Of a stretch of 64,000 nucleotides of DNA, positions 37,604 through 45,583 are shown piece after piece. This DNA is from Acidovorax sp. 69. Lineage in GTDB: Bacteria; Pseudomonadota; Gammaproteobacteria; Burkholderiales; Burkholderiaceae_C. Every line of letters starts with the position of its first letter. Positions within the stretch are counted from its first letter, which is position 1. Under the pieces are notes generated by a model, which was not told the origin of the DNA, did no database searches, and saw nothing but the letters and a program-made list of their open reading frames with translations. The stretch is from NCBI RefSeq assembly GCF_002797445.1, contig NZ_PGEP01000001.1, positions 3,844,501-3,908,500 of the forward strand. The letters are read 5' to 3'. The position numbers and the translations under genes were made by a program.

Positions 37604-38954
37604 CACGGAAATCATTCACATTGGTGTGTGTGGGGCCAGTGACCAGCAGGTCATCGAGCCCCGCAAAAAAGCCCCAAGCATCGTTGCGCGCCAGGTGGTC
37701 GTCGATGCGCAGGCCCGCAACGCCCGCGCGCGCCAGCGTGTCGGGGCCCACAAACGCCCCCGCGTTGTCTTCGCTGCCGTCGATGCCATCGGTGTCGGCG
37801 GCCAGCGCCCACACGGCGCCCTCGCCCTGCAGCGCCTGGGCCAGGCCCAGGCAGAACTCACCCGCCCGCCCGCCGCGCCCCCGGGGCACATCCGGCGCAC
37901 GCGGGCGCACCGTGACGGTGGTCTCGCCCCCCGACAGGATCACACACGGCGCCACAAAAGGCTGGCCGCGCCGCGCCACCGCACGGGCCAGTGCTGCATG
38001 CACCTTGCCCACTTCGCGCGACTCGCCCTCGATCTCGTCCGACAGCACATAAGCAGGCAACCCCGCCGAACGGGCCAGCGCTGCCGCTGCCTCCAGCGCC
38101 TGCTGCGGCGTAGCAATCAAATGCACGGCGTGCCCGGCAAAACGCGCGTCGCCGGGTTTGGGAGTTTCCAGGCTGCCCGCCTGCAGCGCGGTGCGGATGG
38201 CCGGGGGCACCTCGATGCCATAGCGCGCCAGGATGCCCAGCGCATCGGCGCAGGTGGTGGCGTCGGGCACGGTGGGGCCGCTGGCAATCACCGAAGGGTC
38301 GTCCCCCGGCACGTCGCTGATGGTGAGCGTGACCACCTGCGCCGGCGCGCAGGCCGCCGCCAGGCGCCCGCCCTTGATGCGCGAGAGGTGCTTGCGCACG
38401 CAGTTCATCTCGCCAATGTGGGCGCCGCTGTCGAGCAGGGCGCGGTTGATGCGCTGCTTGTCTTGCAGCGTCACGCCGTCGCAAGGCAAGGTCAGCAAAG
38501 ACGAGCCCCCGCCGGAGATCAGGCACAGAACCAGGTCGTCTTCCGTCAGCCCCTGGGTCAGGTCGAGGATGCGTTGCGCCGCCGCCAGCCCGGCCGCGTC
38601 GGGCACGGGGTGGGCAGCCTCCACCACCTCAATGCGCTGCGGCAGACCCGTTGGCCGCGGTGGAACATGCCCATAACGGGTGACCACCAGGCCCGACAAA
38701 GGTGCGTCCTGCGGCCAAAGCGCCTCCAGCGCCTGCGCCATGGCACCGCCAGCCTTGCCAGCGCCCAACACAAGGGTGCGGCCCTTGGGGGGCTCTGGCA
38801 ACTGTGCGCGCATGCCGTGCAGGGGCTGGGCGCTGCGCACCGCGGCATCAAAAAGGGCCCGTAAAAAATCACGGGGGTGGGACCGGAAATTCGGCAAGGG
38901 GGGAATGGCCGATGCTGCGGCGTGGGCAGGCAGGTTTTCGTGCATGGCGCACAT
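37587..38954 (-). CDS. ttuD: Glycerate 2-kinase / MOFRL family (TtuD-like)
   Basis: This 455-residue protein has an N-terminal glycerate-kinase domain (VLGAGKAGGAMAQAL; VLCLISGGGSSLLTLP; KHLSRIKGGRLAAA) and a C-terminal MOFRL domain (CVILSGGETTVTV, GGRAGEFCLGLA, ADTDGIDGSEDNAGAF). It phosphorylates D-glycerate to 2-phosphoglycerate; older annotations call the family hydroxypyruvate reductase. It can serve the glycerate produced from ureidoglycolate/glyoxylate or from tartrate and sugar acids. The ATG at 38954 is used, and one at 38945 is equally possible. A much longer frame upstream is antisense to the next gene and rejected. It is divergent from the EAL/GGDEF gene. Confidence 0.93.
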   Translation of the reverse strand: MCAMHENLPAHAAASAIPPLPNFRSHPRDFLRALFDAAVRSAQPLHGMRAQLPEPPKGRTLVLGAGKAGGAMAQALEALWPQDAPLSGLVVTRYGHVPPRPTGLPQRIEVVEAAHPVPDAAGLAAAQRILDLTQGLTEDDLVLCLISGGGSSLLTLPCDGVTLQDKQRINRALLDSGAHIGEMNCVRKHLSRIKGGRLAAACAPAQVVTLTISDVPGDDPSVIASGPTVPDATTCADALGILARYGIEVPPAIRTALQAGSLETPKPGDARFAGHAVHLIATPQQALEAAAALARSAGLPAYVLSDEIEGESREVGKVHAALARAVARRGQPFVAPCVILSGGETTVTVRPRAPDVPRGRGGRAGEFCLGLAQALQGEGAVWALAADTDGIDGSEDNAGAFVGPDTLARAGVAGLRIDDHLARNDAWGFFAGLDDLLVTGPTHTNVNDFRALLIL

Positions 38955-39044
38955 TGTGCAGTGGCGTGTTGCCCACAGATCTGTAACCAACCTGTCACAA
39001 CCTGCCGCTATCTTTGGCAACTTGCTCAGGGACCCACAGACGCG

Positions 39045-40922
39045 ATGCAGAACACCCAATGGAGTCGGCTGGAGGCCATGATGGCGCTGCTGTCGCCCAC
39101 CGCACGCAACGGCACAGGCCCGCTGGCACGGCTCATGCGCGAGGGGGGGCTGCACTGCGTGTTCCAGCCCCTGGCAGATCTGCGCGAGGGCTGCATCTAT
39201 GCCCATGAAGCCCTGATCCGGGGACCCAAAGACACCCCTTTGCACACCCCCGATGTGCTGCTCGACCTGGCCCAACAAGAAGGCATCCTGCAGGACTTCG
39301 AGCTGTTGTGCGTTTTCAAGGCCTTGAGCCAATGGGGTCGGCACGAGGCCCCTGGTCGCCTGTTTGTGAACATCAGCGCCGACGCGCTGGTGCATGGCGT
39401 GGCGCTGGTGGGCCCCGATCAGCTCGGCGAGACGGTGCGCAGTTTTGGTGTGAGCGCCCGCATGCTGGTGCTGGAGATCACCGAGCACGAGCGCGTGACC
39501 GACATGCCCCAATTGCGCCAGGCCATCAAGGCCGTGCACGCCTGCGGTGCGCGCGTGGCGCTCGATGATTTTGGCGATGGTCGCTCCAGCCTGCGGCTGT
39601 GGTCCGAGGTCAAGCCCGACTTCGTCAAGATCGACAAATACTTCGTCCACGACATCAGCGACCATCCCGAAAACCTGCAGATGCTGCAGGCCATCAAAGG
39701 CATTGCAGATGTGTTTGGCACCCAGCTCATCGCCGAAGGCATCGAGACCAGCGACGACCTGCGCGCCCTGCGCGACCTGGACATCCCTTTTGGCCAAGGC
39801 TGGTTGCTGGGCCGCCCCGCCCCCGCGCCGCGCGAAGCGGTAGATGGCCCCGCGCTGGAGGTGATGCAAGACCGCCGCGTGGCCGTATTGCCCCACCTGG
39901 GACAAACGGCGCGCCCGGGCATTTTGCGCAGCCTGCTGGTGGTGCAGGCGCCCACAGCAGCCCCGGGCACCAGCAACGATGCCGTGGCAGCGATGTTCCA
40001 CAAGCATCAAGGCCTGCACGCCCTGGCCGTGGTGGATGGCACCCGGCCCGTGGCCCTCATCAACCGCCAGCAGTTCATGAACCACTACGCCACCCTGTAC
40101 TTTCGGGAAGTACACGGGCGCAAGCCCTGCATCGCGTTTGCCAACAACGCACCGCGGGTGGTGGAACTCGATTGTGATGTGGACCAACTTGTGGGCATCC
40201 TCACCTCACAGGACCAGCGCTACCTGAGCGACGGCTACATCGTGACCGACAACGGCCGCTACCTGGGCCTGGGCACCGGCGACCAGCTGGTGCGCGCGGT
40301 GACCGAGACACGCATCGAAGCTGCCCGCCACGCCAACCCGCTGACCTTTCTGCCGGGCAACATCCCCATCAGCCTGCACATGCAACGGCTGCTGGAGAGC
40401 GGTACCGAATTCGTGGCCTGCTATGCCGATCTGAACAATTTCAAGCCCTTCAACGACCACTATGGCTACTGGCGCGGCGACCAGATGATCCGCCTGGTCG
40501 CGCGCCTGGCCACGGCGCACTGCGACGCGCGGCGCGACTTCGTGGGCCACGTGGGCGGGGACGATTTCATGCTGATCTTTCAAAGCAGCAACTGGCTTCA
40601 GCGCTGCAAGAACATCGTTCATGACTTTGCACGCGAGGCCATCACCCTGTTCGACGAGCCCGCGCGGCAGGCCGGTGGCATCCAGGCCGAAGACCGGCAC
40701 GGCGTGCAACGGTTTTTCCCGTGCACCACACTGGCCATCGGCGCCGTGCGCATCACGCCCGGGCGCTTTCGGCATGCCGAAGAGGTGGCCAACCTGGCCG
40801 CCGTGGCCAAACACGAGGCCAAGCAGGCCGCCACAGGGGTCGTGCTGTATGGTGGGTTTACCGAGTCGAGTCTGGGCGCACTGGCTGCGACGCGCGCGCT
40901 GCAGGATGTATTGGCGGCGTAA
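39045..40922 (+). CDS. EAL-CBS-GGDEF protein, probable c-di-GMP phosphodiesterase
   Basis: This 625-residue soluble protein has an N-terminal EAL domain (~30-260) with the catalytic set intact: EALIRG, FVNISA, LEITEHE, ALDDFGDGRSS, VKIDKYF, LIAEGIET and GQGWLLGRP. A middle part (~300-430) resembles paired CBS modules, and a C-terminal GGDEF domain (~450-610) has GGDDF instead of GGDEF/GGEEF. The order, with EAL first, is the reverse of most hybrid proteins. The likely net activity is c-di-GMP hydrolysis, with the CBS and GGDEF parts sensing nucleotides. The upstream 90 bases are shared with the divergent glycerate kinase gene. Confidence 0.9.
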   Translation: MQNTQWSRLEAMMALLSPTARNGTGPLARLMREGGLHCVFQPLADLREGCIYAHEALIRGPKDTPLHTPDVLLDLAQQEGILQDFELLCVFKALSQWGRHEAPGRLFVNISADALVHGVALVGPDQLGETVRSFGVSARMLVLEITEHERVTDMPQLRQAIKAVHACGARVALDDFGDGRSSLRLWSEVKPDFVKIDKYFVHDISDHPENLQMLQAIKGIADVFGTQLIAEGIETSDDLRALRDLDIPFGQGWLLGRPAPAPREAVDGPALEVMQDRRVAVLPHLGQTARPGILRSLLVVQAPTAAPGTSNDAVAAMFHKHQGLHALAVVDGTRPVALINRQQFMNHYATLYFREVHGRKPCIAFANNAPRVVELDCDVDQLVGILTSQDQRYLSDGYIVTDNGRYLGLGTGDQLVRAVTETRIEAARHANPLTFLPGNIPISLHMQRLLESGTEFVACYADLNNFKPFNDHYGYWRGDQMIRLVARLATAHCDARRDFVGHVGGDDFMLIFQSSNWLQRCKNIVHDFAREAITLFDEPARQAGGIQAEDRHGVQRFFPCTTLAIGAVRITPGRFRHAEEVANLAAVAKHEAKQAATGVVLYGGFTESSLGALAATRALQDVLAA

Positions 40923-41297
40923 GGTCTGGCTGGATCGCGTCCCAAGGACGTAACACCGACGCAAAGACAGGGTTTGGCTCAACGGCATTAGGTTATTGAC
41001 GTCAAACGGTTTAGGGCAAACAGGTCCGCTTGGCGCCCACAGCGGTCCGTCGGAGCACCGCCACAAAGCCGTCAATGGTGATGTAGGGAGCTATGGCCTG
41101 GGCGAGCAAGCCGCTTGCAGTATTTTTGCGAAGCAAATTTGTGCCCAGAGTGCAAGACATACCCTGCGAATTGGTCCGGTCTACATAACGTTGGGCGTCT
41201 TGGGGTAGTTCTCAGCGTATGCGACACTAGTGATTTACTATTGACACTAGTGTATTTCAGTGTGACACTAGTGCCTACATACATATAGGAGACTCAA
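40923..41297. other. Intergenic stretch with iterated operators
   Basis: Base composition drops compared with its neighbours. It holds TTGACGTCAA (an exact palindrome near 40997), GTTGGGC at 41190-41196 and the three GACACTAGTG units described separately. No coding frame is convincing. Confidence 0.5.
41223..41273. promoter_or_regulatory. Three phased GACACTAGTG direct repeats (operator array)
   Basis: Exact copies at 41223-41232, 41243-41252 and 41264-41273, spaced 20 and 21 bases apart, about two helical turns. Each contains the palindrome CACTAGTG. A TTGACA overlaps the middle copy and AGGAG lies at 41288 before the next gene. The pattern fits cooperative binding by the small regulator encoded downstream. 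Confidence 0.85.
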
Positions 41298-41690
41298 ATG
41301 CCACAGTTCACCGTTGATGAAGACTTGGCCGCATTGGTTGAGAAGTTAGCCAAGCCAAAGCCTTTCGAGAATCTTTCCTTCAATGCCGCATTGCGCCGCG
41401 TGCTCCAGGCGCAGATCCAGCCAAACAAAGTCGACTCCGAGTTGGAGCAACTACTTGCTGAATCTATGGCTTTGAAAAAGGGAACGAAAAAGGCTGCCTC
41501 ACCTAGTCCTCAGCAATGGGCGGCAAGTGTCTCTGAATTGAAGACGAAGAAAGGCTTGGGTACATGGCAGGCTATCTGCGACGTCCTAAAGATTGAAACG
41601 GCCGGAGACTCGGCGAGAAGGAAGCTGCGGAATTGGGTGAAGACCAATCGTCCTAGTTGGCCACCGGTTCCTGAGCTCAGCGGGGATTGA
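41298..41690 (+). CDS. Small probable DNA-binding protein with ribbon-helix-helix/SeqA-N-like start
   Basis: This 130-residue protein is not firmly recognised. Residues 1-38 (MPQFTVDEDLAALVEKL, then a FENLSFNAALRRVL helix) have the strand-helix-helix pattern of MetJ/Arc-type ribbon-helix-helix domains and of the SeqA N-terminus. Residues ~40-75 are Lys-rich and the C-terminal half is helical with WQAICDVLKIE. A good AGGAG ribosome site precedes it. Codon use is clearly less GC-rich than in the surrounding genes, which indicates horizontal origin. Given the triple operator just upstream, autorepression is likely. It could be the solitary remnant of a mobile element or plasmid-control gene. Confidence 0.6.
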   Translation: MPQFTVDEDLAALVEKLAKPKPFENLSFNAALRRVLQAQIQPNKVDSELEQLLAESMALKKGTKKAASPSPQQWAASVSELKTKKGLGTWQAICDVLKIETAGDSARRKLRNWVKTNRPSWPPVPELSGD

Positions 41691-41699
41691 AGATGCGAC

Positions 41700-41765
41700 G
41701 CCCAACCCTTCATACCAGTGGACCTGAGTAAAAGCCGCGTAGACCCCTCAATTCGAACGTTGAGA
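41700..41765. other. attC-like segment after the small regulator gene (weak)
   Basis: GCCCAAC at 41700-41706 fits the integron core RYYYAAC and GTTGAGA at 41759-41765 nearly fits GTTRRRY. The ends are partly complementary (CCCAAC..TTC against GAAC.GTTGAG). A GTTGGGC before the gene at 41190 would complete a cassette. The evidence is weak. Confidence 0.2.
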
Positions 41766-41828
41766 GTCCGCCTCCACTACTAGTCGTAGAGTGCTCCTGG
41801 CCGATTCCTGCCGCCGCCCTCAACCCTC

Positions 41829-43073
41829 TCAAGGCACCGTAGACGCACCCGCCTCAAACCAACGGCCAATAAGCGCACGCTCTGCGTCGGTGATGCCCGT
41901 GGCGTTGTTCATGGGCATCAACTTTTGCACCACGGCCTGCTGGTAGATGGCCTGGGCGTGTTGCTTGACGTTGTCGGGCGAATCCAGCCGCAGGTTCTTC
42001 ATCTGCACCTGCTCGCCGTGGCACATGTAGCAGCGCTGCTCCAGCACCGCCTGCACGGATTTATAGTCATTTTGGCCGCTAGCGCTGGATGCGATTGCTC
42101 CAGCAGCTCCTGAAACAGGAGCAACCGCCGCCGGCGTGGCCACCGGCGCCGGGCGCATCCACACGATGGCCCCCAAGATCACGGCCACACCGACCAAGGC
42201 GTAGGGCAGCGGGTTGCCATTGCGACCCAGCTTGTAGCCGTGGCGCATCACGAAAAATTGGCGGATAGCGGCACCCGCGAACATCATCAGGATGAGCACC
42301 AGCCAGTTTTGCGGGTGGCTCCAGGTAAAGCTGTAGTGGTTGCTGAGCATGGCAAACAGCACGGGCAGCGTGAAATACGTGTTGTGCACGCTGCGCTGCT
42401 TGCCGCGCTTGCCATGGATCGGGTCCACGGGCTGGCCGGCCTTGATCTGGCTGATGACCGTGCGCTGGCCGGGGATGATCCAGAAGAACACATTGGCGCT
42501 CATGGATGTGGCGATCATCGCGCCCACCAGCAAAAATGCGGCGCGGCCCGCAAACCAGTGGCAGGCCAGCCACGAGGCCACGCACACCAGCACCAGCACC
42601 AGCGCGCCCACAATGGCGTCGCCGTTCTTCTTCTGGCCAAAGATGCGGCAGATCGCGTCGTACAACAGCCAGAACACCACAAAAAATGCCAGGGCCACCG
42701 CGATGGCCGTGGCGGGCGCCCAGTCCATGCGCGACTTGTCTATGAGGTAGGTGCTGGCGCTGTACAGGTAAGACACCGTGAACAGCGCAAAGCCGCTGAT
42801 CCAGGTGCTGTAACTTTCCCAGAAGAACCAGTGCAGATGGCCGGGCAGTTTGGGGGGCGACACCGCGAACTTGACCGGGTGGTAGAACCCGCCGCCGTGC
42901 ACGGCCCACAGCTCGCCGCTGACACCCTGTTTTTTCAGGTCGTCGTCCTCGGGCGGCGTGAGGCTGCTGTCCAGAAAGACGAAGTAGAACGACGAGCCAA
43001 TCCAGGCAATCGCAGTGATGACATGGACCCAGCGCAAGAGCAGGTTGGCCCAGTCGAGAAAGTAGCTTTCCAT
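41829..43073 (-). CDS. puuD: PuuD, membrane urate oxidase with C-terminal cytochrome c domain
   Basis: This 414-residue protein has about eight hydrophobic segments in residues 1-310 (urate hydroxylase domain, starting YFLDWANLLLRWVHVITAIAWIG) and a C-terminal cytochrome c module (~345-414) with heme motif CYMCH and a distal Met (QKLMPMNNATG). PuuD oxidises urate to 5-hydroxyisourate and passes electrons to the respiratory chain through its own heme instead of making peroxide. The Ala/Ser/Gly-rich linker (~318-340) is encoded by sequence resembling the dispersed palindrome. UraH, UraD and PuuE, encoded nearby, continue the pathway. Confidence 0.95.
   Translation of the reverse strand: MESYFLDWANLLLRWVHVITAIAWIGSSFYFVFLDSSLTPPEDDDLKKQGVSGELWAVHGGGFYHPVKFAVSPPKLPGHLHWFFWESYSTWISGFALFTVSYLYSASTYLIDKSRMDWAPATAIAVALAFFVVFWLLYDAICRIFGQKKNGDAIVGALVLVLVCVASWLACHWFAGRAAFLLVGAMIATSMSANVFFWIIPGQRTVISQIKAGQPVDPIHGKRGKQRSVHNTYFTLPVLFAMLSNHYSFTWSHPQNWLVLILMMFAGAAIRQFFVMRHGYKLGRNGNPLPYALVGVAVILGAIVWMRPAPVATPAAVAPVSGAAGAIASSASGQNDYKSVQAVLEQRCYMCHGEQVQMKNLRLDSPDNVKQHAQAIYQQAVVQKLMPMNNATGITDAERALIGRWFEAGASTVP
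42058..42112. repeat. Degenerate palindrome copy inside puuD
   Basis: On the minus strand GGAGCTGCTGGAGCAATC, then GCATCCAGCGCTAGCGGCC, then AAAATGACTATAAA. This is the block order of the intergenic family with in-frame coding of the linker before the cytochrome domain. Confidence 0.5.
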
Positions 43074-43528
43074 ATCTCAACCTTGGTGGCGCAGGGGCGC
43101 CACATTGAACGTGTTTGTGATCTCGCAGGGGACCGCGTTGGAGCGCAATCGGGATGAGTGGATGCTCCGGATGCGCCGCATGGGCTAATGCCCATGCAAG
43201 CAGCCGGGGCGTCCAATCGCCCAATTTCGCTCCAACCCTTCGGGCAGTGGTCTTTGCGGGCGGTCTACGGCGTTGCGGCGCTTGCGGATAGCCGAGCTAT
43301 CCACTGCGCACCGCGCCTAGCATTCCATCCCGCAAAGACCGCTGCGCGGCCCCTGAGAGACCACAAACACGTTCTTACAACCTGCTCACCACTGCGGGCG
43401 CTCTGAGCAGAAGAAGAGGTCGCGCACCTGGGCAGGAATCCTGCTGGGCACCGCTGCGACCGATGGATCAAAGTGTATGCAGGAATTGTTCCCGATTCCA
43501 GCCCCACCCTGGGGCCGCGGGGCCGGAG
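43074..43528. repeat. Non-coding region with nested inverted repeats upstream of puuD
   Basis: No convincing gene. The outer pair is GAACGTGTTTGTG.TCTC.CAGGGG at 43107-43137 and its complement at 43345-43374. The inner pair is GCAG(T/C)GGTCTTTGCGGG at 43244-43260 and 43329-43345 (16 of 17 bases). A central hairpin GGATAGC-CGA-GCTATCC sits at 43286-43302. The right-hand arm covers parts matching both left arms. It lies between xdhC and puuD on the coding strand of both and may affect their joint transcription. Confidence 0.75.
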
Positions 43529-44377
43529 TTACCCTCGGTCTCCTCCGTTCAGGGTCTGCAAAAGCTGCGCCGCCACGGCCACGGCAATCACCTCGGGCTC
43601 TTTGCCCGCGATGCCGGGGATGCCAATGGGACAGGTGACCTCCGCCATTTCTTCGGGTGCAAAACCGCGCCCATGCAGGCGGTTGGCAAACGTCGCCCAT
43701 TTGGTCTGGCTGCCAATGAGCCCGATGAAAGGCAGATCCCCCTGCTCGCGCTGGCGGCGCAGGCAGGCCGCCACCACATCCAGATCTTCGGCGTGGCTGA
43801 AGCTCATGATCAGCACACGGCTGCCCGGGGCCAGGCGGGGCACGGCCAGTTGCACGGGCTCGGAGTGTTCGCACACCACCCCCTCGGGCGGGTCGGGCGG
43901 GAACACACCGTCCCGGCTGTCGATCCAGGTCAATGCAAACGGCAAAGGGGCCAGCACCCGCGCCAGCGCATGGCCCACATGCCCGCCACCAAACAGCGCC
44001 ACAGGATGCAGCCGGGGCGCGAGGCGGCTGGCCAGCCCGGCGGCGTTGCCCGCAGCCAGCGTCTCAAAGCCCAAGTGCACCACCCCGCCACAGCATTGCC
44101 CCAGTGCCGGACCCAGTGCAAACCGCAGGGGCGTGGGGCCGGCATCGTGCCCCCCCACCAGACGGCGGCGCGCCTCGGCAATGGCCTGCAGCTCCAGGTG
44201 CCCGCCACCGATCGTGCCGACCAGGCCGTCGGCAAACACCGCCATCCAGGCCCCGGGTTCACGCGGCACGGACCCTTGGGTAGACTCCACGGTTACCAGA
44301 CAGGCTGGCCCGGCAATCAAGCCATCCAGCAACCTACGCAAATTCGTCACCGTTATCCCTTTGTAACGCCCCACCAT
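43529..44377 (-). CDS. xdhC: XdhC, molybdenum-cofactor chaperone for xanthine dehydrogenase
   Basis: This 282-residue protein binds and sulfurates the molybdenum cofactor and inserts it into XdhB. It shows ATLVTVESTQGSVPREPGA-like N-terminal residues (here CLVTVESTQGSVPREPGAWM), the GTIGGGHLELQAI motif and a C-terminal Rossmann-like domain with LFGGGHVGHALARVLAPL and FIGLIGSQTKWATF. The ATG at 44377 is used; a GTG at 44350 is also possible. It is separated from xdhAB by about 11 kb but lies just upstream of puuD on the same strand. Confidence 0.93.
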   Translation of the reverse strand: MVGRYKGITVTNLRRLLDGLIAGPACLVTVESTQGSVPREPGAWMAVFADGLVGTIGGGHLELQAIAEARRRLVGGHDAGPTPLRFALGPALGQCCGGVVHLGFETLAAGNAAGLASRLAPRLHPVALFGGGHVGHALARVLAPLPFALTWIDSRDGVFPPDPPEGVVCEHSEPVQLAVPRLAPGSRVLIMSFSHAEDLDVVAACLRRQREQGDLPFIGLIGSQTKWATFANRLHGRGFAPEEMAEVTCPIGIPGIAGKEPEVIAVAVAAQLLQTLNGGDRG

Positions 44378-44422
44378 CGCTGCCGGGTTATCGTGCCAGC
44401 AGCCCCTGTAACCCTTCACACC

Positions 44423-44965
44423 ATGCCCGATACGCCGTCCACCCGCCCCACCGGAAAGCGCAGCCACTGGTTGCTCGCAGGCATCATGGCCGCTGGCGCA
44501 GCACTGCTGTCGGCCTGCAAAGCCCCCCCTGAACCAGCACCCGCCCCCGACAGCATCCCATCCACCAGTGCGGACACGAGCGGCGTCAAAGGCCCCGTCC
44601 CTGCAACAGCTGGCTCAGCGCGCCCCTCGGCAGCGGCCACGCCCCAAGCCTATCGGCAAGATGCGGCCACGCACCTGTATGGCTTGAACCGCGAGCGCGT
44701 CTTCAAAGGCAAGCTCCCCCCGCAGTTGTATGCCATCGGCGTGCTGCAGCTGGACATCGACCGCACGGGCAAGGTCACCCGCCTGCACTGGATGCGTGCC
44801 CCCCGCCATGCGCCCGAAGTGGTCACCGAGATCGAGCGCACCGTGCGCGCTGCAGCACCGTTCCCGGTGCCAACCCGCATGGGCAAGGTCACTTACACCG
44901 AGACCTGGCTGTGGGACAAGAGCGGGCATTTTCAGCTCGATACATTGACCGAAGGCCAACTCTGA
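44423..44965 (+). CDS. Lipoprotein with TonB C-terminal-like domain
   Basis: This 180-residue protein has a lipoprotein signal with lipobox LLSAC (Cys ~32), a Pro/Ala/Ser-rich linker (~33-75) and a C-terminal domain (~85-170) with the TonB_C pattern: LYAIGVLQLDIDRTGKVTRLHW and a helix followed by AAPFPVPTRMGK. Stand-alone proteins of this type occur in Burkholderiales; whether it energises transport or has a structural role is unknown. It is divergent from xdhC with 45 bases between the starts. Confidence 0.75.
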   Translation: MPDTPSTRPTGKRSHWLLAGIMAAGAALLSACKAPPEPAPAPDSIPSTSADTSGVKGPVPATAGSARPSAAATPQAYRQDAATHLYGLNRERVFKGKLPPQLYAIGVLQLDIDRTGKVTRLHWMRAPRHAPEVVTEIERTVRAAAPFPVPTRMGKVTYTETWLWDKSGHFQLDTLTEGQL

Positions 44966-45124
44966 AACACCGTCTGTGCCTCGCCCCCGTGACTGGTGCG
45001 CAGCGCCCGACTCACACCTGACACTGGCGCGGCACAGGCCAGGGCTGCCGCGCAAGGGCCGCCCCGCCGCGCTGGCGGCGTCGCCCTGCGGGGGGAGATG
45101 CGAAGCGGCGCAGGGGGTTTCTCA

Positions 45125-45475
45125 TCACGAACCTCGGTACGTCGAATAGCTCCAGGGGCTGACCAACAAAGGCACGTGGTAGTGCTGGTCGGTATGGGCA
45201 ACGCCAAAATCCAGGCTCACCTGGTTGAGGAAATTGGGTTCAGGCAGCTCCACGCCCTTGGCCTTGAAGTACCCCGCCACGTCAAAACGCAACCGGTACG
45301 TGCCGGTGCGCAGGCTGGTGTTGTCGAACAGGGGCGCATCGGTGCGGCCATCGTGGTTCAACACCAGACGCTTGATGAGCGTGGCAGCATCGCCATGGGT
45401 CGAGTACAGGGCGACCTCCATGCCGGCGGCGGGGCAGCCATGCATGGTGTCCAGAACGTGGGTACTGAGGCCCAT
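45125..45475 (-). CDS. uraH: 5-hydroxyisourate hydrolase
   Basis: This 116-residue transthyretin-related enzyme hydrolyses 5-hydroxyisourate to OHCU. The N-terminal LSTHVLDTMHGCPAAGM contains one catalytic His, HDGRTDAPL another, and the C-terminal YHVPLLVSPWSYSTYRGS carries the family signature YRGS. The ATG at 45475 has AGGAG at good spacing; the longer frame is rejected. It is divergent from the GntR gene, with an exact 18-base palindrome between them. Confidence 0.96.
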   Translation of the reverse strand: MGLSTHVLDTMHGCPAAGMEVALYSTHGDAATLIKRLVLNHDGRTDAPLFDNTSLRTGTYRLRFDVAGYFKAKGVELPEPNFLNQVSLDFGVAHTDQHYHVPLLVSPWSYSTYRGS

Positions 45476-45541
45476 AGGGAATCTCCTGAAGTGGGAACCA
45501 CGGTCCATCGGCGACGATTGCCGGATCGCAGTGTGTAGACC

Positions 45542-45559
45542 AAAAGTGTATACACTTTT
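45542..45559. promoter_or_regulatory. Perfect palindromic operator for the GntR regulator
   Basis: AAAAGTGTATACACTTTT, an 18-base exact palindrome, 25 bases before the gntR ATG and 67 bases before uraH. The GTATAC core is a common GntR/FadR-type operator core. Confidence 0.8.
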
Positions 45560-45583
45560 CGCCATCCACCGTATCATGCAGCC

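Noticed and set aside
38955..40187. Upstream extension of the glycerate kinase frame
   Set aside because: The extension is antisense to the EAL domain gene and contains no recognisable domain; the kinase domain is complete from 38954.
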